In this document: one piece after another, positions 26,301-36,761 of the stretch
Numbering within the stretch: position 1 is the stretch's first letter
Layout of the letters: each line of letters opens with the position of its first letter
Assembly (NCBI GenBank): GCA_950295325.1
Contig: OX485807.1
Location: forward strand, 48,700,440 to 48,764,439
From: Polytrichum commune
Lineage: Eukaryota > Streptophyta > Polytrichopsida > Polytrichales > Polytrichaceae
DNA length: 64,000 nt
Reading direction: 5' to 3'
Made by a program: the position numbers and the translations under genes
The notes under the pieces: generated by a model
What the model was told of the DNA's origin: nothing
What the model saw: only the letters and a program-made list of their open reading frames with translations
The model's database searches: none

Positions 26301-26477
26301 ATGTGCTTCATGGAATCAACAAGCGAAGGTTCGTGCAGTAGTGTGGAATCAACGGCGAGGACTCGATTCACACGAGGGATATCTTTGAAGGCATGCGTGG
26401 CCAAAGCGGCTGGGTGGACTTTAGAGAAATACAAGGATGTGACATTACCCGAGATTAAGGAGTGTAAGAAGACATAG
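26301..26477 (+). CDS. Small ORF in LTR-B (58 aa), unknown conserved product
   Basis: The start is the ATG at 26301; the stop is TAG. The protein has a Ser/Glu-rich N-terminus and a conserved centre with the motif RGISLKACVAKAAGWTLE. The related copy at 42919-43131 has RGISLRACVAKAAGWTLE. Over the 27 aligned codons of the centre I count 16 codons that differ only synonymously and three that change the residue, suggesting selection on the protein. A minus-strand frame shares the same third positions and is also partly kept, but with more replacements (about seven). I recognise no family. It could be an accessory protein of the LTR element or a captured host peptide. Confidence 0.5.
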   Translation: MCFMESTSEGSCSSVESTARTRFTRGISLKACVAKAAGWTLEKYKDVTLPEIKECKKT

Positions 26478-26624
26478 TATAGACTTGGCTAAGTTGCGTA
26501 TATTCCAACGATAGATTGGAATCATATATTGTGTTACAAAGAGAGAAATCTCTACATGTCATTATAAACTTCTCCATTCGGGCTAGGATGAAATTGAAGG
26601 GTGGAGGCTTTTTGGTGACATAAA

Positions 26625-26641
26625 TGGTGCGTCCGCCGGGA
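26625..26641 (+). other. Candidate primer binding site of LTR-B
   Basis: TGGTGCGTCCGCCGGGA lies four bases after the LTR end GGTGACA and starts with TGG, complementary to a tRNA CCA end. The tRNA was not identified. Confidence 0.45.
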
Positions 26642-26890
26642 GATTCGAGCTTGGAGCTCGGAGCTTGGAGAGTGGGCGACGGAAGTCTTGGAAGGCGGTA
26701 GGAGAAGCGAAGCGTGAAGATCGATTAAACCGGAGCGCTCGTGAGAGGTATGTTTTGCATTTAGTATTTATTTTATGCAATTTCAATTGACGAAGGAGCA
26801 CGGCAAAGGTGCGAGTACTAAACCTTCTTGGGATGGCATAAACGAAGATCACGTTAATAGGATCCGCACTAGAAAACTAAGAGGTAGAGG

Positions 26891-27031
26891 TAGACTTGGC
26901 TAAGTTGCATATATTCCAACGATAGATTGGAATCATATATTGTGTTACAAAGAGAGAAATCTCTACATGTCATTATAAACTTCTCCATTCGGGCTAGGAC
27001 AAAATTGAAGGGTGGAAGCTTTTTGGTGACA
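26891..27031 (+). repeat. Truncated 3' LTR of LTR-B
   Basis: These 141 bp match the end of the 5' LTR (26480-26620), with differences such as TTGCGT against TTGCAT, and end GGTGACA immediately before the CAATG duplication. Confidence 0.85.
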
Positions 27032-27036
27032 CAATG

Positions 27037-27900
27037 TCTAACTCTTAAAAAGAAGAATACACCCTTAAATAGAATGAAAATTACATTATTATGATATATT
27101 ATAGCAAAATTTCATCTAATAAAATTGCCAAATATTTTAATGGATTTAGGCGCTTTACACCAGTGTTAGATTGGTATCATCTTTTCGAATATCATTCATA
27201 TATCTTTAAAGAGGATTTCACATCTTTCTTTCTTTTTGATACTAGTAGGGTATGCATGGGTATGGGTGTTTGAGGATATTTATGTTTTTGATATAATTTG
27301 GTTCTATATGCCATGCAAGAACCTTCATACCTAGATAAAAATGATCCTAGTATCATTATGCTCTAGAATAGCATTGGTTATAAAAAGATTCTTTTATCTC
27401 GAGATACCCACTAAAAATCGATATTTGATTGGTATTACAATTTTGATACCCGTGGTTAGGTTCTTTGATACCAATATTGATGTTGATTATTGATACTATG
27501 CACTCACCTTTATATTGGTCCAATGTTGGTTAGGATAGTGACCTCCACATGTAAGAAATTTAGCATTGTAATTTCTCAAAATAAGTTTTGGAAGTCTATG
27601 GATTGTATATTGAACATAAAAATATGGCAAAAGTAACTTGAATGTGAACTATGAAATTGTTGAATGACCTTACTCTCCTGGAACTCATCTCTTGCCCCGC
27701 CATTGCAATTGTTGAACATATGGGAATCACGAGGCTAGACATCCAACATAAATAGACACGAGCCTTGACAAGCACAAAATCATGTATTTTAGGTACTTTA
27801 CTTCCATATCTAGCTGATTTTGTCAAGAATGACCTTATATAAAATTAACTTATTCATCAAAATTATGTATTTACAAATTCAATCGAATACATCAACGCAG
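27037..27900. other. Gene-free stretch
   Basis: No supported gene. A plus-strand frame at 27091-27273 is short and without resemblance to a family. Confidence 0.45.
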
Positions 27901-28525
27901 TTGATGATTCCAATTCAGTGACACGATTAGAGTGTCCTTGGGTGTATGTGCACACTTTATATGTTGATTACATGTCAAATATAACTATATTCGTATTTTC
28001 TCCTTTGGTCACATAATTTAAACCTATAGAAAAAAAATCTACTAGTTTTGGAGTAGATAGTACATTGAGCCCCTTAGACCTTTGAGGGTCAAAGACCAAA
28101 CATCCGTTGCCAATAGTAGCCATATTTGAAGCATTAGTGTTTGGGAGGAGAAGCCAAGGTTATGAAATATTAATCAAATGTACACATGCATGCATTTGAT
28201 GTATTAAAAAAGGCCAAGAACTTTTGTGTCTACATAAAGTTATCAAACCATTAGGAAGGTGTAAGCGGAACAAACTATTTTATAACAAGCAGAAGGTTTT
28301 TCAAAGATGTTTTATTTATTTTGGGTATGACATGAGACACCCCCAATTAGACTTTAATTAAGGTCCAATTGGATTTAATTGGCCCGCAACATGTAGGGGT
28401 CTTGTTTTAACTTGAGTCCTTTCATCCAACGATGAGTGACTTTACATACTCCACACGAGTCCAAGATTATTCAAAATATGCAACAACGCATGTTTAAAGA
28501 TACAATATAATGTGTTGGTGCTCCT
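27900..28525. repeat. NLR-neighbourhood repeat interrupted by element A
   Basis: It matches 51720-52330 in order (GTCAAATATAACTATATTC block, CAACATGTAGGGGTCTTG block and so on). The match stops close to the CTCCT duplication where element A is inserted. Confidence 0.75.
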
Positions 28526-30438
28526 TGTAGTAAGTTTTTGCTATGGCTTAAAACAACAAAACCCAGGGAACAAAGTCTCCAGGAAGACTGAGATAGTGTC
28601 TATAAGGGTTATTGTCACATTGGATTAAGGACTTTATTAACAACTTAGGACTTTTCCTTCTTCGTTCCTCCATTATTCCACTTATTCCACTTATTCCACA
28701 CTCTTATGATTCTTTTGTGCACCTCCAGTAGTGAGTGATTCCGTCCTATCATAAGGTAATTTTCTATCACTCTATGGTTGTGACTTATATCAGTCGTGAA
28801 GCTCAAAAGCTTGGCAAGTTGGCACTAACTCTTAGGCAGGACTACGCGTCCAACACACGTCTTTTGAGTAGCCTTCTTTGTCTTTATGGGTTATGACTTA
28901 TGCTTGCGATCAATTCAAATTAATTCCAGTTAGTTTTATTTACAGCTATCGGCATTCCTTCAGAGACTGTAACCGTCTCCATCACTCTCCGATCCACCTG
29001 GTCGTCCATCTCATAGAGTATCTATTCCGTCAATATATAAGATATATATATATATATTTTGAACAAGCTATATCCTTTAGTTAACAAGTTGTTATTACTT
29101 AGAAGGATTTATCTGCAACAAGTTCATCTCACCGGGTAAAGTCTTGCTTCTACCATGCGGGTGTTGTTTTCAGTCTTTTCTCTATTTCAGTCTATAAATT
29201 CTCTCAGACCTAACTGGCGATATTCTATCAGGCTTACCCAGGCGATATCCTATTGTGGGGTAATTACCCTAAGGTGAGGTCAGTCCTCATCCTCGTAATA
29301 GGCTGTAACTTCTCACATTCTCTCAGGTAGGGTCTTGCCTCCCTCAGGCTTCTACGTCTGTAATTCCTCTACTGGCTATTGCCCTTTCGTCTCTCTGTAG
29401 ACTGGTGGCCTTGCCATGACCACTCTCTGGTCTTGCCTTTACCCTTCCAGCCTCAGACTATGGCTTTACTCACTCATCAGTCTCTATTCTCCATCCCAGG
29501 GTAAGTGGCTATGCTCTCAAGATTATTGCCTCTTAATCTTCCTTTCACTCACATCTTGACTCCCTCATGCCCTCAAACCTGACTCCATAGCCAACTGCTT
29601 GGGATTTCGCACTCTTCCTCGTACATCAAACTCTTCTTGCTTATGTGTCCTCTTTCGGCGCTCACAGCCTATTGCCTTTCCAGCGCATCTTGGTGTCTCT
29701 ACCTCGGAAAGGCTATTGCCTGAGTATGCTTGCCTTTTCTAAGTATCTCATTCAATCACACGCTTCTCTCCTGTTCTTACAACTTAAGAGCACTCTTGAC
29801 TATGCTTCCAGACTACTTTGCGCTCTTAACAGCTTATATGTCTATTTCAATGCTCACGATTATCGCCATTGCACTTCATCACTCCACATACTTTCTTGAC
29901 ATTATCTTCACACTAAAAACTAACTCTCATCATTCTTACGACCATTGCTCACAACACCTCTTGACTCCAGCCAATTTGCACTGACTCACCCGACCACAAG
30001 TATCAGTAAAACTTCATTGCACATACAACCAGATTATTGCTCATCACGTTAACACTTCACTTCTATTCAAATGCAATGTTGCCCAAAGACTGTATCACAC
30101 AGTTCTTCTTTGCCTATTGCTAATACTCCTTCTCGGAGGAAACCAAGTAACACTCAGACTCAATCACTGAGCTCTGATGTCGCTAAAGCCTATTGCCAAA
30201 CACTAGGAGACTATGCCTGATTTCTAACTCTGAAAATAGCCTGCCTACTTTCTGATTCGCCTCCTCCTTGAACTGACGAAGGAGGAGAAGTCGGTTAAGG
30301 ATTGTAACCGATTCTTGACGGCAATAGCCTTCCAATGCCGCTACAGATGACGTTCGAAGTCCATTTGCCGGATGAATATCGTCACTTTTCAAAAAATGGC
30401 CCACTTCGGGCAGGCGATAGCCAAAAATTGGTCTCACA
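28526..30438 (-). repeat. 3' LTR of element A
   Basis: On the element strand it begins TGTGAGACC and ends CTTACTACA. A TA-rich stretch (about 29033-29060) could serve as a TATA region. GGCGATAGCC/GGCTATTGCC-type motifs are scattered through it. Confidence 0.97.
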
Positions 30439-30475
30439 TAGCCCCACACAGAATCATTTTGCGTCCCGCAAAATT
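30439..30475 (-). other. 3' untranslated gap and possible polypurine tract of element A
   Basis: Read on the element strand, the bases just before the 3' LTR are TGTGTGGGGCTA, a short G-rich run in the polypurine-tract position. It is weaker than a textbook tract. Confidence 0.4.
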
Positions 30476-33367
30476 TCACCTCTTCATCCTCTTGCTGGTG
30501 TGATCCATCGGCTTGAATGGCCGCTGAGATGATGGCCCATAATCTTCTATGTATCCGGGTGCCATTACCTCCTCCTGGGGTACCACTGTATTATGCACAA
30601 GTCGCTGAGCTTTCAATGCCCGACTGATGACTCCGTAGCGAGTCGCGCCAAATTCATTCACCATGCTGTGGTGTGGCCCAATTATGAAATAGGTAGCACA
30701 CATAGCTTCTAGGCACCTGTACCACCTCGCCGAATTGTAGTTAATCTTGGTCAGGAACATCGCCTCACGGTTAGCCTTGCTGAGCAGGTTCACGTTGTAG
30801 ACGAATTCGTACTTCTTGCACCAGTATCCTAAAATAGCCGTGAATATCGCCGCTCGAAAGCACACCGGGTCTTGGTGTTCCCTGTGAGCGTAAGAAAATT
30901 GCATGTAGGATTCGTAGCACTCCTGGTACGTCAAAAAATTTCCTGGAATTACCGGCCAGTTGTACTCAAGACTGTCAATGAGTGCTTGGGGTGGCCACTT
31001 GTAGCGCCTCGGACAATCGCAGAATCTTGGGTCGTTGGTGACTGTTACAGGGGGTGTCGGGCTCCAGCCATGGCAAATCCTCCTGTACACGACGTCGTGA
31101 GCATCCTCAGGTCGAGTGCTGATTTGCCTTGACAAGCCAACGTCCTCGAAGATCCAGTCAAATGCCTTCCAGCTAGGTATTGGCTCTTCAACGTCGCTCT
31201 CGAACAATGCTGCATAGTTGCCCAAAAATTGATTCGCTAGAAGGGAACCAGGTGGCCTCCTCCTTGTCGATTGCAGTGTTCGCTCCACTAAATGTGATGG
31301 GGGTAGGAAGAAGGTAACCTGGTTCTGTAATTGTACCTGCACTTGACCTCCTGGTTGGGCGATCGCCTGTAAGCTCTTTGTGAGCCTCTCAGTCAGCTGA
31401 TCAAACTTCAGCTGGTATTGTCCTGCACCCACATCCAGGTGCTTGGCGATAGCCAATCTTTCTGTGGTTGCGTCCATAATAGCCTGCAGGTAGGTATCAT
31501 TGCCCAAGCTCGACCTCAGCCGCGTAAGCTCTGTATGCCACGGCTGCATCAACGTAGGTGGGCAGATTGCCAATGCTGTGTTGACAGCTCTGGTCCAGTG
31601 GTGGATGTCGATGGGGCGACTAGGCTGACTTGCCTCTACATTAGCGACTAATCGCCTTTTTGAACTCAGAGCTAAATCTAGTTCACTGTAATACAAAAAG
31701 ACATGAACACCTAAATCGGCTATGGCCTGGAAACCTCTGAACAGGTCATGCAACTTAAGCTCTCCTCGGACCAGGATTTCTGTCAGTAAGTTCTCTCGTC
31801 CGTCAGTGGTGACTTCCTCCCATAGTTGCTCAAATTCAATGGGATCTAGGACTTGGGAAGGTCGCAGGCTATAAGCAATGAAGAAAATGTCTCTCTGTAA
31901 CTCATAATTTTTGAACAGACTGTTGAAAGGTGGGCAAATACTCTCTATTGCCCAAATACCAGACTTCAGCCTCTCTACTTTCTGCTTCAAAGAGTCTATC
32001 ACTGCACCCTGTGTATCGCTTAACGACCTAAGACTGTTTACCTGATGCCGCAGGTTAATAATATTACTCTCATCAGTCAATAGTGAATGCACCTGACTCT
32101 GTAAACTTTTTATTTTGGTTGACTTGGTGGCGATAGCCTGTTCTTGTCTCTCTCTCAGACTTAACCACTCCATCTTCTCAATTGCCAAGTCACTTCTACT
32201 TTTCTCAAGAGCCTCTTTTTCCTTCAGTAACTGACCAGTCAAGGATATGGCCTCTTCACACTTGATTTGCCATTCTCTTTTCTCTTTTTCTGCCTGCTGG
32301 CGCCTCTCTGACATGCTCTGAGTCATCCCTGTCAATTTTACATTTTCTACCTCCATGCGGGACATTTCCCCTTTGACTGAGTCTAATTCTAACTGCTGGC
32401 TCTTCACTAGCCCTTTCTGAGCCTCTAATTCTTCTAAGACCCTTTCAATTCTCTCTTCCAGGGTTTGGACATGTAGAGCTGACCTAGACGGGGAAGATGC
32501 TTCTTTCCATATAAGACAAAAGGGGTCAGGCTCCCTCTTCGCTGGGCTATTGCCATGTAACTCTACAGTCTCCTCCAAAATGACAGGGGGTTCTGGACTG
32601 GGAAGGGGGCTGGTGGTTTGAGGGACAGCCTCCTCTCTTATAAACCCTGTTGGTTTAGACAGAAAAGGTGCAACCTTTCGACGGCTTGACGAAGCAGTTT
32701 CAGGACCAAATGAATTTTGACACAACAACCCTATATAGCCAGCTGATTCTAAGGGTAATGGCCTTGAAAGTTTGTGAATGTCAATTTCTTCCTTAATTCT
32801 TGATCTCACTTCTTCTGCCCAATTAAACTTAGTACCTCTAATCCACGCCGCCAATGCTGCACATACGACGCAGTGTTCCATGAAGTCACCATCTCTCCCT
32901 AGCTCAATTCGTTGCTGGATCAGCAATAACCAGTCGCGCCAAGGGGGTAACGCCTTCTGGAGATCCCAGCCTCGTCTCTTGCTGTCAAACGCTGATTGCC
33001 CATTCTCGAACGCCACTCCCCACTCTGGAGCGTTGATAGCCCGGCACGACTCCGCCACAGACACGCTGTCTCCGCCCGGTAGGGTGGTCACTTGGGCGAT
33101 CGCCTCCGTGTCGAACCGGATCAGCTGCTTCCTCACCACGATCTGCTGGAACTCACTTGCACAAGCTGAGAGGAAAAACTCCGAAAGATCAGCAGGCCAT
33201 GGCCATGGAATTTCCAACTCAGCTACAAACTCCCATAGCCCTGCCGCCACAAGATAAGGCTGTCTCTCCATCAATTGCTCTATGAAAGACTCCGTCAATT
33301 GCTCAAAGGCGATGGGCTCAATGGGCACACTCCCTCTCTTTCTCCCTTTCTTGGATGACTCTGCCAT
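30476..33367 (-). CDS. Element A extra ORF downstream of pol (963 aa), coiled-coil protein
   Basis: It starts at an ATG at 33367 and ends with TGA 37 bp before the 3' LTR. The N-terminus is basic (KKGRKRG, a possible nuclear signal). Residues about 55-100 have the pattern of the plant-transposon/Athila ORF domain: LSEFFLSACASEF, then VVRKQLIRFDTEAIAQVTTLP. A long coiled coil runs over about 300-470, rich in E, K, Q and L heptads. The C-terminal half (about 560-960) is globular and rich in Trp, Tyr and Cys, and the tail is basic (SKRMKR). No signal peptide or membrane segment is visible, so it does not look like an envelope protein despite its env-like position. Function unknown; a structural or nuclear-transport role is a guess. 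Confidence 0.85.
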   Translation of the reverse strand: MAESSKKGRKRGSVPIEPIAFEQLTESFIEQLMERQPYLVAAGLWEFVAELEIPWPWPADLSEFFLSACASEFQQIVVRKQLIRFDTEAIAQVTTLPGGDSVSVAESCRAINAPEWGVAFENGQSAFDSKRRGWDLQKALPPWRDWLLLIQQRIELGRDGDFMEHCVVCAALAAWIRGTKFNWAEEVRSRIKEEIDIHKLSRPLPLESAGYIGLLCQNSFGPETASSSRRKVAPFLSKPTGFIREEAVPQTTSPLPSPEPPVILEETVELHGNSPAKREPDPFCLIWKEASSPSRSALHVQTLEERIERVLEELEAQKGLVKSQQLELDSVKGEMSRMEVENVKLTGMTQSMSERRQQAEKEKREWQIKCEEAISLTGQLLKEKEALEKSRSDLAIEKMEWLSLRERQEQAIATKSTKIKSLQSQVHSLLTDESNIINLRHQVNSLRSLSDTQGAVIDSLKQKVERLKSGIWAIESICPPFNSLFKNYELQRDIFFIAYSLRPSQVLDPIEFEQLWEEVTTDGRENLLTEILVRGELKLHDLFRGFQAIADLGVHVFLYYSELDLALSSKRRLVANVEASQPSRPIDIHHWTRAVNTALAICPPTLMQPWHTELTRLRSSLGNDTYLQAIMDATTERLAIAKHLDVGAGQYQLKFDQLTERLTKSLQAIAQPGGQVQVQLQNQVTFFLPPSHLVERTLQSTRRRPPGSLLANQFLGNYAALFESDVEEPIPSWKAFDWIFEDVGLSRQISTRPEDAHDVVYRRICHGWSPTPPVTVTNDPRFCDCPRRYKWPPQALIDSLEYNWPVIPGNFLTYQECYESYMQFSYAHREHQDPVCFRAAIFTAILGYWCKKYEFVYNVNLLSKANREAMFLTKINYNSARWYRCLEAMCATYFIIGPHHSMVNEFGATRYGVISRALKAQRLVHNTVVPQEEVMAPGYIEDYGPSSQRPFKPMDHTSKRMKR

Positions 33368-34100
33368 CGCTCTTGCTTATCGCCCTCTCACAATCTCTCA
33401 GCAACTAGCCTGATTTCTCAATTTCCTTTCACTCTCCAGACTATTTGCCAATTCTTTCCTCTCAAGGGCAGACAATTGCAGTGTTTCAGTAGCTACATTC
33501 AGGGATTATGAGACACTATCTTGACAATGTAATGACTTAACCTGCAACAACCTGGCTATAGCCTGTCTGAGTGAAGAGACTCCCTTTGAGCTGGACCACC
33601 GCAAGGTCCCATTGAAGTGACTGGGAGGTGGTTACAGTCTCGTCGCCGCCAATTTGCCATGATGATTTGTTGGCAATCGCCTCCCTCACTCAGGGTGATG
33701 ATTACACTTAACTAATTTAGTAATCATTTCAAGATCCAATTTTGATTATTAGCCCAAATCCTACAATTCTGGCATTATGGCTTAGATCTATACTCTTCAT
33801 TCCAGATTATAGCCTCTTAGGTTCTTTGCCTATCCCGGTTAGATTATAGCCATTTATGAACAATTCCTTAGAACTAGTAATTCGAATTTATAAGGATTTT
33901 GCTTTAAATTCTGTACTTGCCCTTATTAGGCTTAGTGTTTACAAAATAGTGTAAGATTCTAATACTACGTACGAATCCGAAAAAACGTAATTATATGTGT
34001 ACAAATTTATAGAAATAGAAATAAAAATCTAACTAATACTCATTATGTCACTTAATGGCCTAACTGCCCCCCCCCTCTGAACTAATAGTGCTAACTGTCC
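33368..34100 (-). other. Spacer between pol and the extra ORF of element A
   Basis: No open frame of note. It contains further GGCTATAGCC/GGCAATCGCC-type motifs (about 33550 and 33680) and a C run near 34069. It could carry a splice acceptor or promoter for the downstream ORF, but none stands out. Confidence 0.5.
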
Positions 34101-36758
34101 TCAGTTAGTATGATATACTTTGAGACGATTGCCATTGATACGAGTCGCTAAGGGTCGGCCTTGAAAATCTTCTAGGTCGTATGAGCCATTGTCATAGGCC
34201 TTAACCACCTTATAGGGTCCTTGCCAACGAATTTTAAATTTGCCTGGAAATTTCTGGAAACGACTATCGTAAAGTAAGACTAAGTCGTTTTCGGAAATTA
34301 TTTTGTTTTTAAGCTTGCTATCGTAGTATGTTTTACGCCATTTCTGGATAGCAGCCGTATTAAGGTACGCTTGACCACGTGTTTCATCCAACTTCTCTAA
34401 CATTGCTACACGTTCGTTTAGTGATTTGGAGTCATCTAGGCGTTCTTCCAAGGCTATGCGCAACGAGGGTAATTCTAGCTCAATGGGTAGAATGGCCTCT
34501 TGTCCATAGACCAATTGGAATGGGGTAAATTTTGTGGTAACCTTGTAGGCTGTCCGATATGCCCATAAGGCATCTAATAACTTAACATCCCAATCCACCA
34601 TAGAGCCTTGGACGGTTTTAGTTATAATTTTACACAAAATTCCATTTGTTTTTTCCGTTTGACCATTAGCTCTCGGGTGGTATGGGGTTGTGAGTCGATG
34701 TTTGATTTTATATTTCTCTGTTAATAGCTCAATAACATCATTCACAAAGTGAGTGCCTCTATCGCTAATCAATTCTCGTGGACATCCAAATCTTGAGAAT
34801 ATGTTAGTTTTAAGAAATTTAGCCACTGTCTCCTTGTCATCACGTTTAGTTGCTTCAGCCTCAGCCCACTTAGTGGCGTAGTCAGTCGCAACTAAGATGT
34901 AACGATGACGGCCACTTTTACTAGGAGGGTTGATTGGACCAACAAAATCAATCCCCCACTTCTCAAAGGGTGCTAATGCTAGGATGGGGTGTAAAGGCAT
35001 AGCTGACGTGTCTGTGGGTTTGCCAACTCGTTGACACACGTCACACTGTCTAGCATAAGTGACACAATCATTAAATAGGGTAGGCCACCAATATCCTGCT
35101 TGTAATACCTTTCTAGCAGTGACATTGCCTGCAAAATGGCCTCCTGCTGGGTCACTATGACATCCTTGTAAAATTAAGGGTATTTCTGAGCTCATAATGC
35201 ATCGTCTCAATACACCATCCTTGCCCTTCTTATATAAGGTATCGGCAATGATAGAATATGGGGCTGCTTTGAATATCAGACGTTGTTGCTGTTTTTTAGA
35301 GAAATCCAAAGGAAAAGTGTTGGTTTGGAGGTAGTTAATTATCTCCGCATATTCAGGTGACACTTTCTCTATAAAAAACAAATTAGCATCAGGGAAAGAA
35401 TCATCAATGGGTTCTGTGCCCAAGGTGTCGCTCAACCTTGATAAGTGGTCCGCATTAGCATGACTCTTACCGGGGCGTACTTGAATAGTAAAATTGAACT
35501 CTTGTAATAATAAGACCCATCTTGCTATCCTTCCACTTAATTGGGGTTTGTTTATCATATACTTAAGGGCATCGTGGTCCACATGGAACACGAACTTATA
35601 CCCTAGTAGGTAGTGTCTAAACTTTTGTACTGAGAATATCATTCCTAATGCTTCCCTCTCTGTAACTGTATAATTACGTTCCGCTTGGACTAGTTGACGA
35701 CTAGCAAAGTATATAGGATGGTCATGACCTTTCTCGTCCTTTTGACTTAAGACCGCACCTACGGCAACGTTCGACGCATCTACATACACCTCAAAATCCT
35801 TTTCCCAATTAGGGGCAACTAGGATAGGTGCTGACACTAATTTCTTTTTAAGCGTATTAAATGCTTGGGTGCATGCCTCAGTCCAAATTGGTGGAGTGTC
35901 GGTTTTCTTTAGCAATTCGGTCAAGGGCATTGCGATGACGGAATAGCGAAAGATAAAACGACGATAATATCCTGCATGTCCCAAAAATCCCTTAACTTCG
36001 GTAACAGTAGTTGGTATGGATAACGAAGCAATGATAGCAATTTTCTCAGGATCAGTGGCTACTCCTTGCTTAGATATTATATGGCCAACTAATTTACCAA
36101 AGGGTACCAGAAATACAGATTTGGCAGTATTAATAGAAATTCCGACTGCCATACATTCATCAAAACATTCTTGTAGATGTTTGGCATGTCTCTCCAGAGT
36201 ACTATATACTGCAAAATCATCTAGAAACACCTCCATCGTGCGATGAAGATATTTCCGAAAGGTGTTAATTCCTAACCTGGAAAAAGTTCCAGGGGAATTG
36301 CACATTCCAAACGGCATGCGAGCATATGCAAAAATGCCCCATGGTGTGGTAAAAGCAGTTAAAATCCGATGTGGTGGATATATGGAAATTTGATTATAGC
36401 CTGAAAATCCATCCATGAATGAATAGCAATCATATCCTGCCACTTCATCTAACATAGTGTCAGTGAATGGCAAGGGAAAATAGTCTTTCTTAGTGACACT
36501 ATTCAACCTCCGATAATCCACACATATACGGAGTTTGCCATTCTTTTTGGGTACTACGACAATGGGTGAGACCCATTCACTATATGGGATGGGGTAGATG
36601 ATACCCACTTCCAATAACTTGTCAACTTCCTCTTTAACCAATAGAGAATACTTTAGATTCATTCGATATTGTCTTTGACGGACGGGGGTAGTCCCTTCTT
36701 CCAATATGATCTTATGCTCACAAATCTCCGGGGGAACTCCTCTCAAATCCTTATACGT
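34101..36758 (-). CDS. pol: Element A pol: reverse transcriptase, RNase H, integrase
   Basis: After the TAG at 36759-36761 the same frame stays open to a TGA at 34101. Counting residues from the conventional first line of the open part (36746), RT motif A has FMDG with D112 and the active site is VFLDD (D176, D177). RNase H has D323 (YVDAS), E365 and D390. Integrase has an HHCC zinc region (H530, H537, C568, C571) and a catalytic D600, D662, E698 with the classic 35-residue spacing. A GPY motif follows near 843 and the protein ends without a chromodomain. No in-frame ATG precedes the start of RT (the first is about 29 residues in), so expression must come from read-through of the upstream gag-protease frame or from splicing. 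Confidence 0.93.
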   Translation of the reverse strand, partial: TYKDLRGVPPEICEHKIILEEGTTPVRQRQYRMNLKYSLLVKEEVDKLLEVGIIYPIPYSEWVSPIVVVPKKNGKLRICVDYRRLNSVTKKDYFPLPFTDTMLDEVAGYDCYSFMDGFSGYNQISIYPPHRILTAFTTPWGIFAYARMPFGMCNSPGTFSRLGINTFRKYLHRTMEVFLDDFAVYSTLERHAKHLQECFDECMAVGISINTAKSVFLVPFGKLVGHIISKQGVATDPEKIAIIASLSIPTTVTEVKGFLGHAGYYRRFIFRYSVIAMPLTELLKKTDTPPIWTEACTQAFNTLKKKLVSAPILVAPNWEKDFEVYVDASNVAVGAVLSQKDEKGHDHPIYFASRQLVQAERNYTVTEREALGMIFSVQKFRHYLLGYKFVFHVDHDALKYMINKPQLSGRIARWVLLLQEFNFTIQVRPGKSHANADHLSRLSDTLGTEPIDDSFPDANLFFIEKVSPEYAEIINYLQTNTFPLDFSKKQQQRLIFKAAPYSIIADTLYKKGKDGVLRRCIMSSEIPLILQGCHSDPAGGHFAGNVTARKVLQAGYWWPTLFNDCVTYARQCDVCQRVGKPTDTSAMPLHPILALAPFEKWGIDFVGPINPPSKSGRHRYILVATDYATKWAEAEATKRDDKETVAKFLKTNIFSRFGCPRELISDRGTHFVNDVIELLTEKYKIKHRLTTPYHPRANGQTEKTNGILCKIITKTVQGSMVDWDVKLLDALWAYRTAYKVTTKFTPFQLVYGQEAILPIELELPSLRIALEERLDDSKSLNERVAMLEKLDETRGQAYLNTAAIQKWRKTYYDSKLKNKIISENDLVLLYDSRFQKFPGKFKIRWQGPYKVVKAYDNGSYDLEDFQGRPLATRINGNRLKVYHTN

Positions 36759-36761
36759 CTA
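36759..36761 (-). other. In-frame TAG between protease and RT
   Basis: The codons either side belong to one frame: four codons separate the TAG from the first listed RT-side residue. Related plant elements usually carry Trp at this point, so a TGG-to-TAG change is the simplest history. The element has transposed recently, judging by its LTRs, so the stop may have been carried by an active parent and bypassed. Confidence 0.85.

Larger units (their letters stand above)
24825..26620 (+). repeat. LTR-B, 5' long terminal repeat
   Basis: This 1796-bp LTR holds, in order, a TATA-like TATATAA at 25169, a 192-bp tandem repeat (25471-26110) and a small open reading frame (26301-26477) that is conserved in the related copy at 42919-43131. 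Confidence 0.75.
24825..27031 (+). mobile_element. LTR-B retroelement, internally deleted, with a truncated 3' LTR
   Basis: It is flanked by CAATG direct repeats (24820-24824 and 27032-27036), a 5-bp target duplication. The 5' LTR is 24825-26620, beginning TGTGAG and ending GGTGACA. Four bases later comes a possible primer binding site, TGGTGCGTCCGCCGGGA, at 26625. Only about 270 bp of internal sequence follows, with no gag or pol. The 3' LTR is reduced to its last 141 bp (26891-27031), which match 26480-26620 closely. A related LTR-like sequence lies at 41124-43227. Confidence 0.8.

Noticed and set aside
28878-30532. Open reading frames on the plus strand inside the LTRs of element A, identical in both copies.
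   Set aside because: They are identical only because the LTRs are; they run against the element and resemble no protein family.
30872-33257. Plus-strand open frames across the element A extra ORF.
   Set aside because: They are antisense shadows of the 963-residue ORF.
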